DNA from: Persicaria tinctoria
Taxonomy: Eukaryota; Streptophyta; Magnoliopsida; Caryophyllales; Polygonaceae
Length of the DNA stretch: 64,000 bases
Direction of reading: 5' to 3'
Assembly: GCA_037127255.1 (NCBI GenBank)
Contig: JBANSL010000001.1
Span: 32,452,001-32,516,000, forward strand
The position numbers were made by a program, and so were the translations under genes. Of the stretch, positions 44,481 through 54,918 are shown in pieces; the first letter of the stretch is position 1; each line of letters opens with the position of its first letter. The notes below the pieces were generated by a model. That model saw only the letters and a program-made list of their open reading frames with translations. It was not told where the DNA came from and made no database searches.

Positions 44481-46190
44481 ACTCGGGAAAACTAGTCTCC
44501 TTTTCCGGAGACGAGATTGAAGTAGCTGGAACGATCGATTTGGCCTTGACGCTAGGCACCACGCCGAATAGAAGAACCCACATGATTGAGTTCACGGTGG
44601 TCCAACTAACATCCATCTACAACGCCATCATGGGTTGTGTAAGTCTATTCAAATTCCAAATAGCAAGCTCTATATATCATTTTAGCGTCAAGTTTCCATG
44701 CGCCGACGGAAAGGTGGGCGAAACGCGAGGACAGCAAGCCGAAAGTAGGGTCTGTTACTTATCCTCGTTGAGAAAAAGCCATAATCGAATATTCGTGATT
44801 AAAGAAAGGGCTCGGGGATCTCTAAAAGAAGAAGCCCACAACGAGCGTGAACAAGAGGCCACATCTGAACGACAACAGGCGGATTTAGAGGTTCGATCAG
44901 AGAAAATAACTGACAAAATGGTGGAAGAAAAAGTCGCCTTCTTACCTTTCCCAAACAAGTCCGAAATCCTGTACCACGGCCACAGCTTGACTGGCCCCGC
45001 TTTAGAGCGCCTCAAGGATTTGTTACAAGGATCACGAGATGTCTTCGCATGGTTGCAACAAGATTTAAAAGGGCTCCCCTGAGAGATCACGGAGCATTCC
45101 CTTAGACTTAATCACGAGGCAAAACGAGTCTGCCAAAGAAAAAGAAAGATGGCCGCTGAAAAGTCGGAAGTTGCAAGACAAGAGGTACACAAGCTTCTAC
45201 AAGCCGTATTTATTCGCGAAATTAATGACTCAACCTGGCTGTCTAATGTGGTGTTAGTCAGAAAAACCAGTGGCAAGTGGAGAATGTGCGTAGACTTCAA
45301 AGATTTGAATAAGGCATGGCCAAATGATAGTTATCATTTACCTTCCATCGACGAGCTGGTGGACACCACGACAGGACATGCCACCCTAAGCTTTCTAGAT
45401 ACATATTCCAGTTACAATCAGATTAAGATGAGTCCTCGCGACGAAAAAAGCACCGCATTCATCACCAACCAGGGAACCTTTTGTTATAAGGTGATGTCAT
45501 TTGGGCTCAAAAACGCTGGAGCCACTTTTCAGCGAATGGTAGAGTAAGTATTTGCTTCCCAGATCGGAAAATTTTTGTGGTTTACGTTGATGATATTGTG
45601 ATCAAAAGCATTGCGATGAAGGACCATTGCAAGGATTTGCAAGAAACCATCGATACTTTGAGAAGAAACCGCGTCTGTCTGAATCCGGAAAAATGCGTTT
45701 TTGGAGTCGATTCCGGGAAAATCCTAGGTTTCATGATAAGCCACCGGGGAATAGATGTTAATCCTTTAAAAGTACAAACCATTATCGACATGGCTCCTCC
45801 AAAGACGTTGAACGTCATCCAAAAGTTGAATGGGTCGGTGAACTGCTTGGGCAGATTCTGTTCGCGGTTGGCCGATCATTCGCTGCCCTTTTTTGAGCAG
45901 CTAAAAAGGAAAGGTCTGGTCGAATATACTACCATTTTGGATAAAGCGTTCAAGAGCATGAAAGATTATCTGGCCGCTTTGCCCACTTTACACTTTTCAT
46001 GCGAGCATGAAACTTTACAATTATACCTCGTTGTCGGATCCACCACTATTAGCGTGGTACTAACTAGGGAGTCCAAGTTTCCTATTTACTTCGCCAGTCG
46101 CGTGTTGCAAACCGTTGAATCCCGGTATACTCCGATAGAAAAGATGGCTATGTCCGCAACTTTGGCAGCGCGAAGATTAAATGGGCAGTA
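44481..46190 (+). pseudogene. RT-P reverse transcriptase and first RNase H
   Basis: Reverse transcriptase blocks in order: KWRMCVDFKDLNKAWPNDSY with LPSID, then FLDTYSSYNQIKMSP (first catalytic Asp), FGLKNAGATFQRMV, and VYVDDIVIKS (catalytic YVDD, 45577-45606). The thumb and RNase H follow, with RFCSRLADHSLPFFEQLK, YLVVGSTTISVVLTRE and YFASRVLQTVESRYTPIEK. Stops at 45080 (LP-stop-EI, TGG to TGA by alignment to the family) and about 45547, plus a frameshift before VYVDD, disable it. It copies element RNA into DNA. Confidence 0.85.
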
Positions 46191-46785
46191 GAACTTACAT
46201 TCACCATCTCTTTCCGGAAAGATGGGCAAGCTTTCCGAATTCGATATTCATTTCAAACCCAAGAAGTCTCGTTTGGCCCAGGCATTGGCCGACTTCGTTG
46301 TCGAAGCCGTCTTTACAGATTCCCAAGATCACGATGTGGAGGACTGGGTAATTAATGTTGATGGATCAGTATCAGCAGGAGGGTGTGGAGGAGGAGTCAC
46401 CATCACCAACCCAGGCGGAGAGATAACCGATTTATCTTTCCAATTATTGTTTGAAACCACCAACAACGAAGCAGAGTATGAAGCCTTGATCACGGGTATC
46501 GAGAAGGTCGTGGTTAACAGGGCCCGAAAAGTTCAAATTTTTACAGATTCAGAGGTGATCGCCTTACAAGTTAAGGGGGAATACGAAGCAAAGACCGGAA
46601 TGTTGCCCGAGTACTTGGCCCGTGTAAAGACACTCATTGTCGCCTTCGGGAAGTGTTCTATCACGTCCATACCTCGCGAGCAAAATGAGCGCGCCGACAC
46701 ATTGGCCAGAATGGGGGCCACACTGCTCCTAAGATTAAGTGATCGCGTGATAGTCGAGCAGAGGCATGCCCGAGGAGTCCATTAG
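46191..46785 (+). pseudogene. RT-P second (archaeal-type) RNase H domain
   Basis: Open from about 46222 to 46785: DFVVEAVFTD, then WVINVDGSVSAGGCGGGVTI, TNNEAEYEALITGI, IFTDSEVIALQVKGEYEAK and REQNERADTLARMG. The D, E, D and D acidic positions are visible. A second RNase H between reverse transcriptase and integrase is diagnostic of the Tat/Ogre lineage. The domain is open, but the polyprotein around it is interrupted. Confidence 0.8.
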
Positions 46786-48030
46786 GGGGTATTCAGAATA
46801 TCAAATCTTGGAGACTAGCGTATACCCCTCCTGGAATACATAATTGAAGGGGCAATAACAGGCGAGGTACAGGACAACCAAAATACCAGAAGGAGAGCGG
46901 CCCGTTTCCGAGTCAGAGATGGCAGACTATACAAAAGATGTTTCAACCTCCTGGATCTCATGTCCATCTCAAACCAAGAAGGCTTTAATCTCGTGCAAGA
47001 ATTGTACGCGGGCCTTTGCGGCAACCACCAGGGATGGAGAGCCGTAGCGTCTAAAATCACACGTCTAGGCTATTATTGGCCCTCCCTTATGGCGGACGTG
47101 GAAATGGTCATCCACGTATGTTATCCTTGTCAGTGACACACATCACTCAATCAGCGTCCCCTTCATCATTTGAAAACCATCTCCGCACCATGTCCATTCG
47201 CAATTTGGGGAATGGATATTTTGGGTCCTTTCCCAACGGCACCAGGCCAGCTGCGTTTCATCATTGTAATAGTAGACTACTTTACGAAGTGGGTAAAAGC
47301 TGAAGCCATGGCCACCGTCACAGCGAAGAAAGTGCGTACATTCCTATGGAAAAATATGGTATGCCGATTCGGGGTCCCTCAAGCTATGATCACAGATCAC
47401 GGTCCCCATTTTGACTGCAAGGGAATCTGTGACTTCTACGCCGGCCTCCGTATAGACTTCCGAATCTCATCAGTAGCCTATCCACAATCCAACGGGCAAG
47501 CCGAAACCGCGAATCGCCAAATCTTGAATGCCTTAAAAAAGAGATTAGGAACGGCAGGAGAATGTGCTGAAATCTTACCCCTAGTTCTATGGACGTATAG
47601 AACCTCAGCTAAGAGTCCCACTGGAGAAACACCATTCGCTATTGCTTTTGGGGTAGATGCTGTCATACCAGTGGAGCTGCTAGTTCCATCGGCCAGAATT
47701 TTTGATTTCAGAAAAGAATCCAACGACGAGGCCCTTGAGTTAGAACTCCATCTACGTGAAGAAAGAAGGGATACCGCTTGTCTCAGAGAAAATGAGTATC
47801 AACATCGCCTGGCAGAAGGATACAACAAGCGTGTTTTTGTACGACCCCTGCAAAAGGGAGATATGGTCATTCGGCAAGCAACGACGGGGGGAAAACTTGA
47901 ACCCAAATGGGAAGGTCCATACCTCATCCACAAAGAAGTAGGTAGGGGCTCCTTCAAGCTTCAAAATTTGGAAGGCGCGATCCTCGCAAAATCATGGAAC
48001 GCCAAGAATCTCAAGGCATATTTTGCGTAA
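46786..48030 (+). pseudogene. RT-P integrase
   Basis: N-terminal zinc-binding region around LYAGLCGNHQGWRAVASKIT, with CYPCQ followed by TGA at about 47134. The catalytic core is open from 47170 to 48030 (286 aa): WGMDILGPFP (first Asp), MITDHGPHFD (second Asp) and NGQAETANRQI (Glu). The GPY/F-like C-terminal block (KWEGPYLIHKEVGRGSFKL) follows. Integrase inserts the cDNA into host DNA. The DDE residues are all present, so the long core ORF could still be read on its own. Confidence 0.85.
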
Positions 48031-48735
48031 AATCTAGATATTTTAGAAACTCGGTGACTTAGATTTTCTATGTATAGGGGCCACCAGGGTTCCGGATTGG
48101 GTATACCTCTTCATATATATAAATGAAAGTTTCAAACCCAAGAAACATTGTCGATACGAATAAATTTAGCAATCACGTGTCTTTCGAACACGGGGATGTG
48201 CAAGTAAGCCTCCACGGAGAATAAATTTAGTTATCACGTGCACTTTAAGCACGAATACGCATGCAAGTAAGCCTCCAAGGAGAATAAATTGAAGCGGTAT
48301 GATCTTGCCGAATCCTATAACTTTGAAAGAAGTTCGCCCATGATTTTTCACCAATAATGGTTGTACTTATTAGGGTTCAGGTCAAGACCTTGAACAACAA
48401 AGTTCGAGTTATCAATCGCATGAGATCATACACACGAAATCATTCCACAAATGGTTTTTTACCTTTAGCAAAATCATGACTTTTATATTAAGGCTGAATT
48501 TGCTAAGAAAACCACAAGGTTTATGGGCATCCCCATGCACTGCGTTTATCTGCAAAGAAAGTCACGATTTCACTTGCTTTGATCTTTGCGTCCCTATCCT
48601 GCCACGGCACACAGGATGCCCTATTTACTATCCCCGTGATCTTGAGCCGATCACATAGACGTCCCTTTATAAAGAAAATATATTTGAGGAGCATTCCATT
48701 TACTTACTTTCTTTACTCCTATCTTCTCTCTCTTT
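48031..48735 (+). other. Post-pol spacer with 63-bp repeat remnant
   Basis: 48057 onward matches RT-M sequence just past its pol deletion. 48155-48295 holds two to three diverged 63-bp units, one with CATGCA (48261-48266). 48300-48735 leads into cargo gene 1; no ORF is convincing. Confidence 0.6.
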
Positions 48736-49161
48736 ATGACTACGTCAAACCAGGCGGTTTGGTCATTTTCTGAGCACATCCGCTTCCCAGAGCAGTTACA
48801 TCGCTTGTCCCTTCCATTGCGTTTTGAAGATGAATTTCATCCCAACCTTCCCATGAACATTCTTCTATCAACCTGAATTTTGCGGAATTTTTATGTAGAA
48901 GTTACTCATGGAGATTATAGGGTTCCTCACTTGGGCAGCGGATGGAACGATTTTTCCTGGTCACATAGTATCGATGTCGGTTCATCTGTAATCTTTATTC
49001 ACAAAGGAGGGGTCCATTTCGAGTTTCATATACTTGATGCGGTAGGGGATAAAGTAGACGCAGAATGAGCTCCTCCTCACTCAGAAGGTCAACTTCCAAA
49101 TAGATCCCGCTTGAGCCAGGGCAGAACTCGAATCATCCCAGCCAGGCCTCGGAGGAGGTAA
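48736..49161 (+). pseudogene. B3-like cargo gene 1 of RT-P (sense)
   Basis: A 142-codon frame starting MTTSNQAVWSFSEHIRFPEQ, then LHRLSLPLRFEDEFHPNLP, ILRNFYVEVTHGDYRVPHLG, SGWNDFSWSHSIDVGSSVIF and FEFHILDAVGDKVDAE. Two in-frame TGAs occur. At the first, RT-M has CGA (Arg); at the second, TGG (Trp). Both are C/G-to-T/A transitions, as expected from decay of methylated cytosines. No intron. Confidence 0.7.
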
Positions 49162-49515
49162 ATCGAGAATTCTCATAAAAAAGTTTCTAGTTTTTTCTTC
49201 CTTTGAAAGTAAGTAAATGGAATGCTCCTCTAGCTGTCATCACTCTGTTTGCGAATTACACCAACAAGTTTCCATATCATCTGGAGGATTAATAAAAAAA
49301 AACATTATGTTTTGCTCTGCTATTTTTTACGATTCAGGATTGTTCAAACTATGACATCAAACAATCGTCAAAACAGCCCGCTAAGATCGGATACTTGAGC
49401 TATTCTAGTCCAATTTTTAAACAAACCTTGAAAACAAATCCGATATAACGCGTATAAAAGCCGACATACAAACAAAACATCAAAACGGATTACGCATTAT
49501 AATCCCATACCAAGC

Positions 49516-49902
49516 TCATTTGTTCGCTTCTAGAACAATTATTATAAAATGACTACCCCCCTCATACTTAAAGATAATAAGAGACCCCCCGACACGTAAA
49601 CCATTGTCCATGGCAAAAGCACGCCAACCTTCGATAAGGATACAATGACCCTGACTATCTCGAAACACCCTTACTCGAAACTCTCACCCAGTGGGAGAGA
49701 CCAAGCACACATGAGTCAATCCCTCGAGAACATATTGAGCACCAAATGATTATAGCAAAAGCTGAAAGCCACAAAAACGGAATATCAAGTAAGAAGCACA
49801 AAAATTACAAAAGGTGAGTAAAAAAGTTACCAAATATTCCATCTTTTCTTCAGAATCAATGGAACGGAAAAAGTCACGGCGACGAGGATGAAGGGAGGTC
49901 AT
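49516..49902 (-). pseudogene. B3-like cargo gene 2 of RT-P (antisense)
   Basis: Exon 1 is 49902-49831 (24 codons, MTSLHPRRRDFFRSIDSEEK then MEYL), with donor GTAAC. Exon 2 is 49761-49516 (82 codons) after CAG, with RVFRDSQGHCILIEGWRAFA and MDNGLRVGGSLIIFKYEGG. Exon 1 is intact; exon 2 has TAA and TGA stops early on. The exon lengths equal those in RT-M exactly. Confidence 0.7.
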
Positions 49903-50298
49903 GATTCCTCACTACAAGAATAATGCTAAATTAAACGAAGCCCAGGGACAACTGTTGCAAATTTCAGTCCGAACATCTGCTATTTATGACCGAGTAAAAC
50001 AAGCAAAGCAGTGTTGTCTTATCACCAAATATCGGTCCAAAGCAACATTTTCAGAACCAACTGCATGCCAGACAAGTGGCAAAAATTGCGATCCAGGGCA
50101 CCATTATCACACTAGCAAAGGTCACATCCAAGTCGGAAAAAGACAAAACAAAAAAAACCCCAGGCCGGATCATTCAAAGCATCGATATGTCATTACAGAA
50201 ATATTCGCAATTACAGGTACAAAATCGTGCAATTAAAGTTAATAAAAGAACAACATAAAAACAAATATCTACTAAGTTTACAGAATACTCAAGAAGCT

Positions 50299-50702
50299 CT
50301 ACTCATCTTCATCCTCAAGAACAAGGGTTTTAAAGCAATGTCCTTCCACATATTGAAAGAGCACCACCGATGTTCCAACCCTAATGCCGTTGTTGGATGC
50401 AAATCTATTCCAACCACTAGATAACCACCAACGATTAGAGCAATCCTTGGAAATCTCAACAGGAAAGGTCTCACCATTTGTAGAAACTAAACTGGCATGG
50501 TCAGTCATAACATGACCATACATCCTCTCAAAAGCATCAAGAAGAGGCTACATACAAAAGAGCATTGCCACTTAATAAACAGTTCAGGCCAAAGAAAAAG
50601 TATAAAACACGAAGAACGTATACAACTTACAAGACGATGCATCCTTTCCTCTTCATCAACCCAACAGAAAAAATCCCGCATCATAGAATTGGGAGACGCC
50701 AT
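50299..50702 (-). CDS. B3-like cargo gene 3 of RT-P (antisense, spliced, intact)
   Basis: Exon 1 is 50702-50631 (24 codons, MASPNSMMRDFFCWVDEEER then MHRL), with donor GTAAGT. Exon 2 is 50547-50299 (83 codons with the stop) after TAG, reading PLLDAFERMYGHVMTDHASL, VEISKDCSNRWWLSSGWNRF, GIRVGTSVVLFQYVEGHCF and TLVLEDEDE. About 106 aa with a short B3-like domain and acidic end. It is intact in both elements, with many amino-acid and silent differences but no stops. Its ATG faces gene 4 (51075) over 372 bp. Confidence 0.75.
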
Positions 50703-50999
50703 CCAATTGCCAGAACACCAATACTTCAAAAAGCAACCCAATAACTTCAAATATTTCAACAAAACACCACACCTACTTATACCTAGAAAAAGGGGTACAT
50801 GCTTTGGAAATCGTCTAAAGCATTTATTGCATACGTTGAAACTAGACAAAGAATCTGCGAGAAGGATTTCCCAAGATACTCTGCATGTCCTACATGTGAC
50901 GAAGAATCCCTTCAGAACTAGACCAAGTACACTGGCGCGTCTCAAAACCCGAAAATAGTCATATACCACAAAAAACATTTTCAAAACAGTCGAAACCAC

Positions 51000-51006
51000 T
51001 ATAAAA
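51000..51006 (+). promoter_or_regulatory. TATA box of cargo gene 4 (RT-P)
   Basis: TATAAAA, 75 bases before the ATG of gene 4. RT-M has TATAAA 71 bases before its gene 4, within a conserved leader (the word 'aaccttctcattcc' is shared). Confidence 0.6.
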
Positions 51007-51074
51007 GTCCTTCTTCATTACAACATAAAAGGCACAACCTTCTCATTCCCGGTCCTCCTAGGAAAAACACAAAT

Positions 51075-51467
51075 ATGGCAGCAAGCATCAACAATCAAAG
51101 CCCAAAAAATCCCTTTATATTCGATATTTATTTAGTAGGGGACGAGCAATACATACGCATGATGTTACCTTACAAATTCGGTCGACACTTCCAACCGCAT
51201 GTTCCGGAACAGATCTTTCTGTCCACTCGCGTCGTCAAAGATTTCCATGTCCACATCGTAGGAGGCAGTTACGGATCTCACTGGGTGGCACGTGGATGGA
51301 GGGACTTTGTTGAATCACACGTTCTAGAGCTGGAAACATCAATAATGTTCACCCACCTAGGAGAAGCAGGGTTTGAAGTCCACTTCTTCGAAAAGCAAGG
51401 CCACTACATAGAAGACGAGATTTACGATAGAGACTACGACAGTCCAATAGCAAATGGTTTCCATTAA
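51075..51467 (+). CDS. B3-like cargo gene 4 of RT-P (sense, intact)
   Basis: An intact 130-codon ORF, about 80 per cent identical by eye to RT-M gene 4 over the first 115 residues: FDIYLVGDEQYIRMMLPYKF, HVPEQIFLSTRVVKDF, GSYGSHWVARGWRDFVESHV, FEVHFFEKQGHYIEDE. It is a single B3-like domain with a short acidic tail, no intron and no signal peptide. It probably acts in the nucleus on DNA, by analogy with the family. After residue 115 the two copies diverge because of an indel. Confidence 0.8.
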   Translation: MAASINNQSPKNPFIFDIYLVGDEQYIRMMLPYKFGRHFQPHVPEQIFLSTRVVKDFHVHIVGGSYGSHWVARGWRDFVESHVLELETSIMFTHLGEAGFEVHFFEKQGHYIEDEIYDRDYDSPIANGFH

Positions 51468-51689
51468 ATCCCGGGACCGGTTCGATAAGCAAAGTTCTTC
51501 CATTTTTAATATTCTTAAGAAAAGCTCGGCTTGTCATTAACAATTCGCTTCTTTAAGATTCAATTTGTCATCAACCTTTGTATAACGGCTCAAAGAGAAT
51601 TCCCAACTTCTAAAGACGCTGAAGAAAAAAGTTTCTCTATTCACGAACCATGCGAGGAAGATCTCCTAACTTCTTCCTCCCCAGCATCT

Positions 51690-52060
51690 TACAACGCTTG
51701 AGATTGAAATATTTTAAATAAAAAATCTAAGGAGATTGAAATATTTTAAATCAAAAATCTCATGATGGAGATTGAAACCTTTTAATCGCGAATATCGGGC
51801 TCGAGATTGGAATCTTTTAATCACGAATATCGGGCTGGAAATTGAAATCTTTTAAATAAAAAATCTCACGCTGGAGATTGAAACCTTTTAATCGTGAATA
51901 TCGGGCTCGAGATTGGAATCTTTTAATCACGAATATCGGGCTAGAGATTGAAATATTTTAAATCAAAAATCTCACACTGGAGATTGAAACCTTTTAATCG
52001 TGAATATCACACTGGAGATTAAAGTCTTTTAATCATAAGCATCACACTGGAAATTACTTC
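51690..52060. repeat. Dyad repeat array in RT-P
   Basis: About eight diverged units with GAGATTGAAA and TTTTAAATCAAAAATCTC arms, plus 'cgaatatcgggct' spacers. Several units keep AATCTC-N6-GAGATT. It sits at the same place as 28140-28555 of RT-M, between genes 4 and 5. Confidence 0.65.
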
Positions 52061-52199
52061 TTCATTGGATCAACCACAGTTTACGATAACCTCAAACAAG
52101 TAGCACCATGATAATTTAATAAGTAATTATACATCAAACATAACCATCCACTGGTGACGAAGCGATATAACCACAACAAACATAATAAAAACGGAACGT

Positions 52200-52649
52200 T
52201 CAGCACCGAACTGAGAAGTCCATATCACCATTTTGATCAGGACTAGGGTTCACAACAACAACATCAAAATAAGAGTGTCCTTCATACTCAAAAATCAGGC
52301 GTGTCCTAATTCGAAGTTCATTCGAAATAACGAACGCAGGCCACCCAGTTGTAAACCAGTAGTTATTGGGTCCTAAGGCTTCCACCCTCACCATAAATTC
52401 CTCATCCGACCGTGTCCATAAATAGACGAGTCCAAGGGCATCATAACCATAATCCGGGTGTATGGAGGGTAAAGGCTGCAACAAAAGCAACCACATCAAA
52501 AACACTTTATTTACCAAAATCTTAATCGCATAAATATAACTTACCAGCCTATATAAATGCTCCTCCACGGCAATATGCCGAGTGAAATCCCTCACGCGAG
52601 GAAAAACTGCGCCGGGAATGTCGACTGGCGTCGCAGACATCATTATCAT
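52200..52649 (-). CDS. B3-like cargo gene 5 of RT-P (antisense, intact)
   Basis: Exon 1 is 52649-52545 (35 codons, MIMMSATPVDIPGAVFPRVR to YRL), with donor GTAAGT. A 69-bp intron ends TTGCAG. Exon 2 runs to 52200 (92 codons): PLPSIHPDYGYDALGLVYLW, YWFTTGWPAFVISNELRIR, TRLIFEYEGHSYFDVVVV, NGDMDFSVRC. The intron has no stop and is a multiple of three, so an unspliced 149-aa reading is also possible. RT-M splices at the same place (72-bp gap) but has a stop at the EYEG Gly, so this is the better copy. Confidence 0.75.
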   Translation of the reverse strand: MIMMSATPVDIPGAVFPRVRDFTRHIAVEEHLYRLVSYIYAIKILVNKVFLMWLLLLQPLPSIHPDYGYDALGLVYLWTRSDEEFMVRVEALGPNNYWFTTGWPAFVISNELRIRTRLIFEYEGHSYFDVVVVNPSPDQNGDMDFSVRC

Positions 52650-53049
52650 AGTCCAACTATAACAAAAACTTTGGGTTTCCTACCTTCTTATACTAACTAC
52701 AAAGAAAAACATCAATGGAAACCTCCTATCACTTAAGGCTACCACGAGGGCAGTAGATATTGGATAATAATCAAACCACCCACCACTCAGTTCAACCACG
52801 AGAGCAACAAATATCAGATAACACATCCAAATCGCATTTGATAAGGACAATTTCAATCCAGGCAGTGGAAAAAGTTACAGGAAAAATCTAAACGCTAAGC
52901 TACATGAAAGACATACTAGCAATACGCACGACCCTGCTTCACCACAATTAAAGAGATAACTCTGCAAAAACAACGTCCATATCCCCTGCACGTAGAACTG
53001 GTTTAAATAAAATCATCGGGAGTACAATTTGAATTATCTAAAAAACACA

Positions 53050-53488
53050 ATGCCATGTTTCGATAGGGTTTCAGGAGAGCCCTCTCCACCAGAACCCCCC
53101 CCCCCCCCCTAACCCACCAAATTCCACCACAAACACTATGTTTTTTCCAAATCCTAAATTCGCTAGAATAATCCCTAGGGAGAGCCACTTACACAGGCTC
53201 TCGCTACCATATATCTTTGTAGAATTCGGGGAGGAAATAACAAACCACATCTACCTATGTTCTCCATCAAACCAAGAATTCTCAATCCTAGTCGAACGAG
53301 ACGAGGGGGACTGGTTCTCCCTATCAGAAGGACGGCGATCTTTTACGAACATTACGAACCTCATAATAGGGAGCCGCCTCACCTTTGAGTACTAAGGAGA
53401 ATCCCACTTTGATGTGGCAATAGAACACCCAGATCCCGACGAGAATGGGGACATTCTGCCTGACTACATATGCTACGAGGAAATATAA
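53050..53488 (+). pseudogene. B3-like cargo gene 6 of RT-P (sense, broken)
   Basis: Homologous to RT-M gene 6. A C run of about 17 (near 53095-53111) in the Pro-rich leader shifts the frame. The domain itself is readable from 53138: FFPNPKFARIIPRESHLHRL, SLPYIFVEFGEEITNHIYL, GDWFSLSEGRRSFTNITNL, GSRLTFEY then TAA where RT-M has GAA. It continues GESHFDVAIEHPDPDENGD to the normal stop. The conserved GW is GR here. Confidence 0.7.
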
Positions 53489-53914
53489 CTACAAGAAAGA
53501 TACTCCAAGATATTTCCTGTTAGATTTCATCGCTAAGAAGTTCCTCAGTTAGGCCTATCATTTCGCATAACAACTAATAAATACGCGAACCCCACTTTTT
53601 GTCATTTCACGATTTATTCCATAAAACGATCAACGACAGGAGATGGATAAGGGTATCGCGAATTTGCCTTGTAAATAAAAGTGGTAGACAAGACAAAGAG
53701 GTGAAGATGTAAACATAACGAAACATAAGGAAAAATCGACGGAACAAGCTAGTAAGAAAAACGGGCAAAAGATATAAATAAAACCACGGTAAGTTCAAAG
53801 ATAACAAACAAACAAAACCGCAGCAGAGTACGAGACTCTCACTACGGGTAGAAATATTTTCAAACTTCCCCACAAACAAAACATATTTTACAGAGAATGG
53901 AATAAACGACCAAC

Positions 53915-54918
53915 TCAAACATCAATAAGAAGGCGATCTACATGAGAAGGCTGAAGGGTTTTTTTACCATCACGCAGAGGGTCAATAATAGCTACATCAT
54001 TAATAGGAGCGTCATGGGGGGGAGGCAACTCGCGCTGAGGATCCTTAAGCTTCAGGTCTTCATCCTCGTAGCTAGGAGGAAACATCATCACCTCGTCGCC
54101 GAGATAAGCAAAGCGATTAACACTCTGAGCGATCCCACCCATGATCTCGTCCATCCACGCATCAGAGACCTTGTCATAAAAGACATCCTCTCCATCCGTC
54201 TCGAGGTAATGATCAAGCCAACCCCGACCGGCACCCCCTAGGAAACCAGATAGCCACCCCTGGCCCTCGTTACTAACCATAAACTCATGGAGCAAGTTCT
54301 TGGAAAGAACAGCCTCATCCCCAGAAAGAAAGCGCTCCAACTGGCTCTTCGTACCAGCCTACTCATCGCGAACCGCCCCCCAATTCACCCTCAAGATCTT
54401 TAAGATGACTTTTCAAACGCGTGACCTCCAGTTCATGTCGGGCCCTCACCTCTTGAGCTTTCTCAAGTGCAACACGCGACAGATCTAGATCATTCTTCGC
54501 GGCTTCTACGTCTTTCTGGGATTTCGTCAAAGCATCATTGAGGCTCTCAATGGTTACCTCCCGAAGCTCTACATCTTTCAACTTTTCCACCTTTGTCTTC
54601 AAAGTGGCCACATTAGTCCTCAATTTCCTCACTTTGTCACCATAGTTTCTCAAACGCAAGGTCGTTTCAAACCCTTGCAAATTATCCTACGACAACATAT
54701 GGATAAAAATAAAATGCATAAGTTAAATAAAAGAATTAAGAAAGAAGAAATGAAGGCATAAATCGCGACAAAGGTTACCGAGCCCCTGCTTTTTCGGCCA
54801 TGTTCAACTAATTCTTCATCCGTCAAATGTTGAAGATAATCTCTTTCGGCAAAACAACTCTTCGAAGGGATATCCAACTTCTTAATATCAATAGGGTCAA
54901 ACCCGGGCAGCCGGTAAG
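53915..54918 (-). pseudogene. Antisense Transposase_28-like gene of RT-P, distal part
   Basis: Begins at the truncation (YRLPGFDPIDI), with an intron (donor GTAACC near 54778, acceptor TAG near 54683). A coiled coil (VRKLRTNVATLKTKVEKLKD onward, 54640-54380) and the C-terminal part (LERFLSGDEAVLSKNLLHEF, GGIAQSVNRFAYLGDEVMMF, PPSYEDEDLKLKDP) follow. A frameshift near 54360 separates the two. The conserved N-terminal half is missing because of the LTR at 54919. Confidence 0.6.

Larger units (their letters stand above)
41693..54918 (+). mobile_element. RT-P: Tat-lineage LTR retrotransposon with B3 cargo, 3' truncated
   Basis: 5' LTR 41693-42421, primer site 42422-42442, gag, protease, reverse transcriptase, RNase H, a second RNase H, integrase, a short 63-bp repeat remnant, six B3-like cargo genes and the distal part of the antisense gene. 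It ends at 54918, inside that antisense gene, where another LTR begins, so its own 3' LTR is not seen. The extra RNase H after the first marks the Tat/Ogre lineage of plant Ty3/gypsy elements. Several stops and frameshifts make this copy non-functional, but all pol domains are recognisable. Confidence 0.85.

Noticed and set aside
49911..49927. CACTACAAGAATA, a CACTA transposon-like terminus
   Set aside because: The homologous leader in RT-M aligns through this site without a gap, so nothing inserted here; it is chance similarity.
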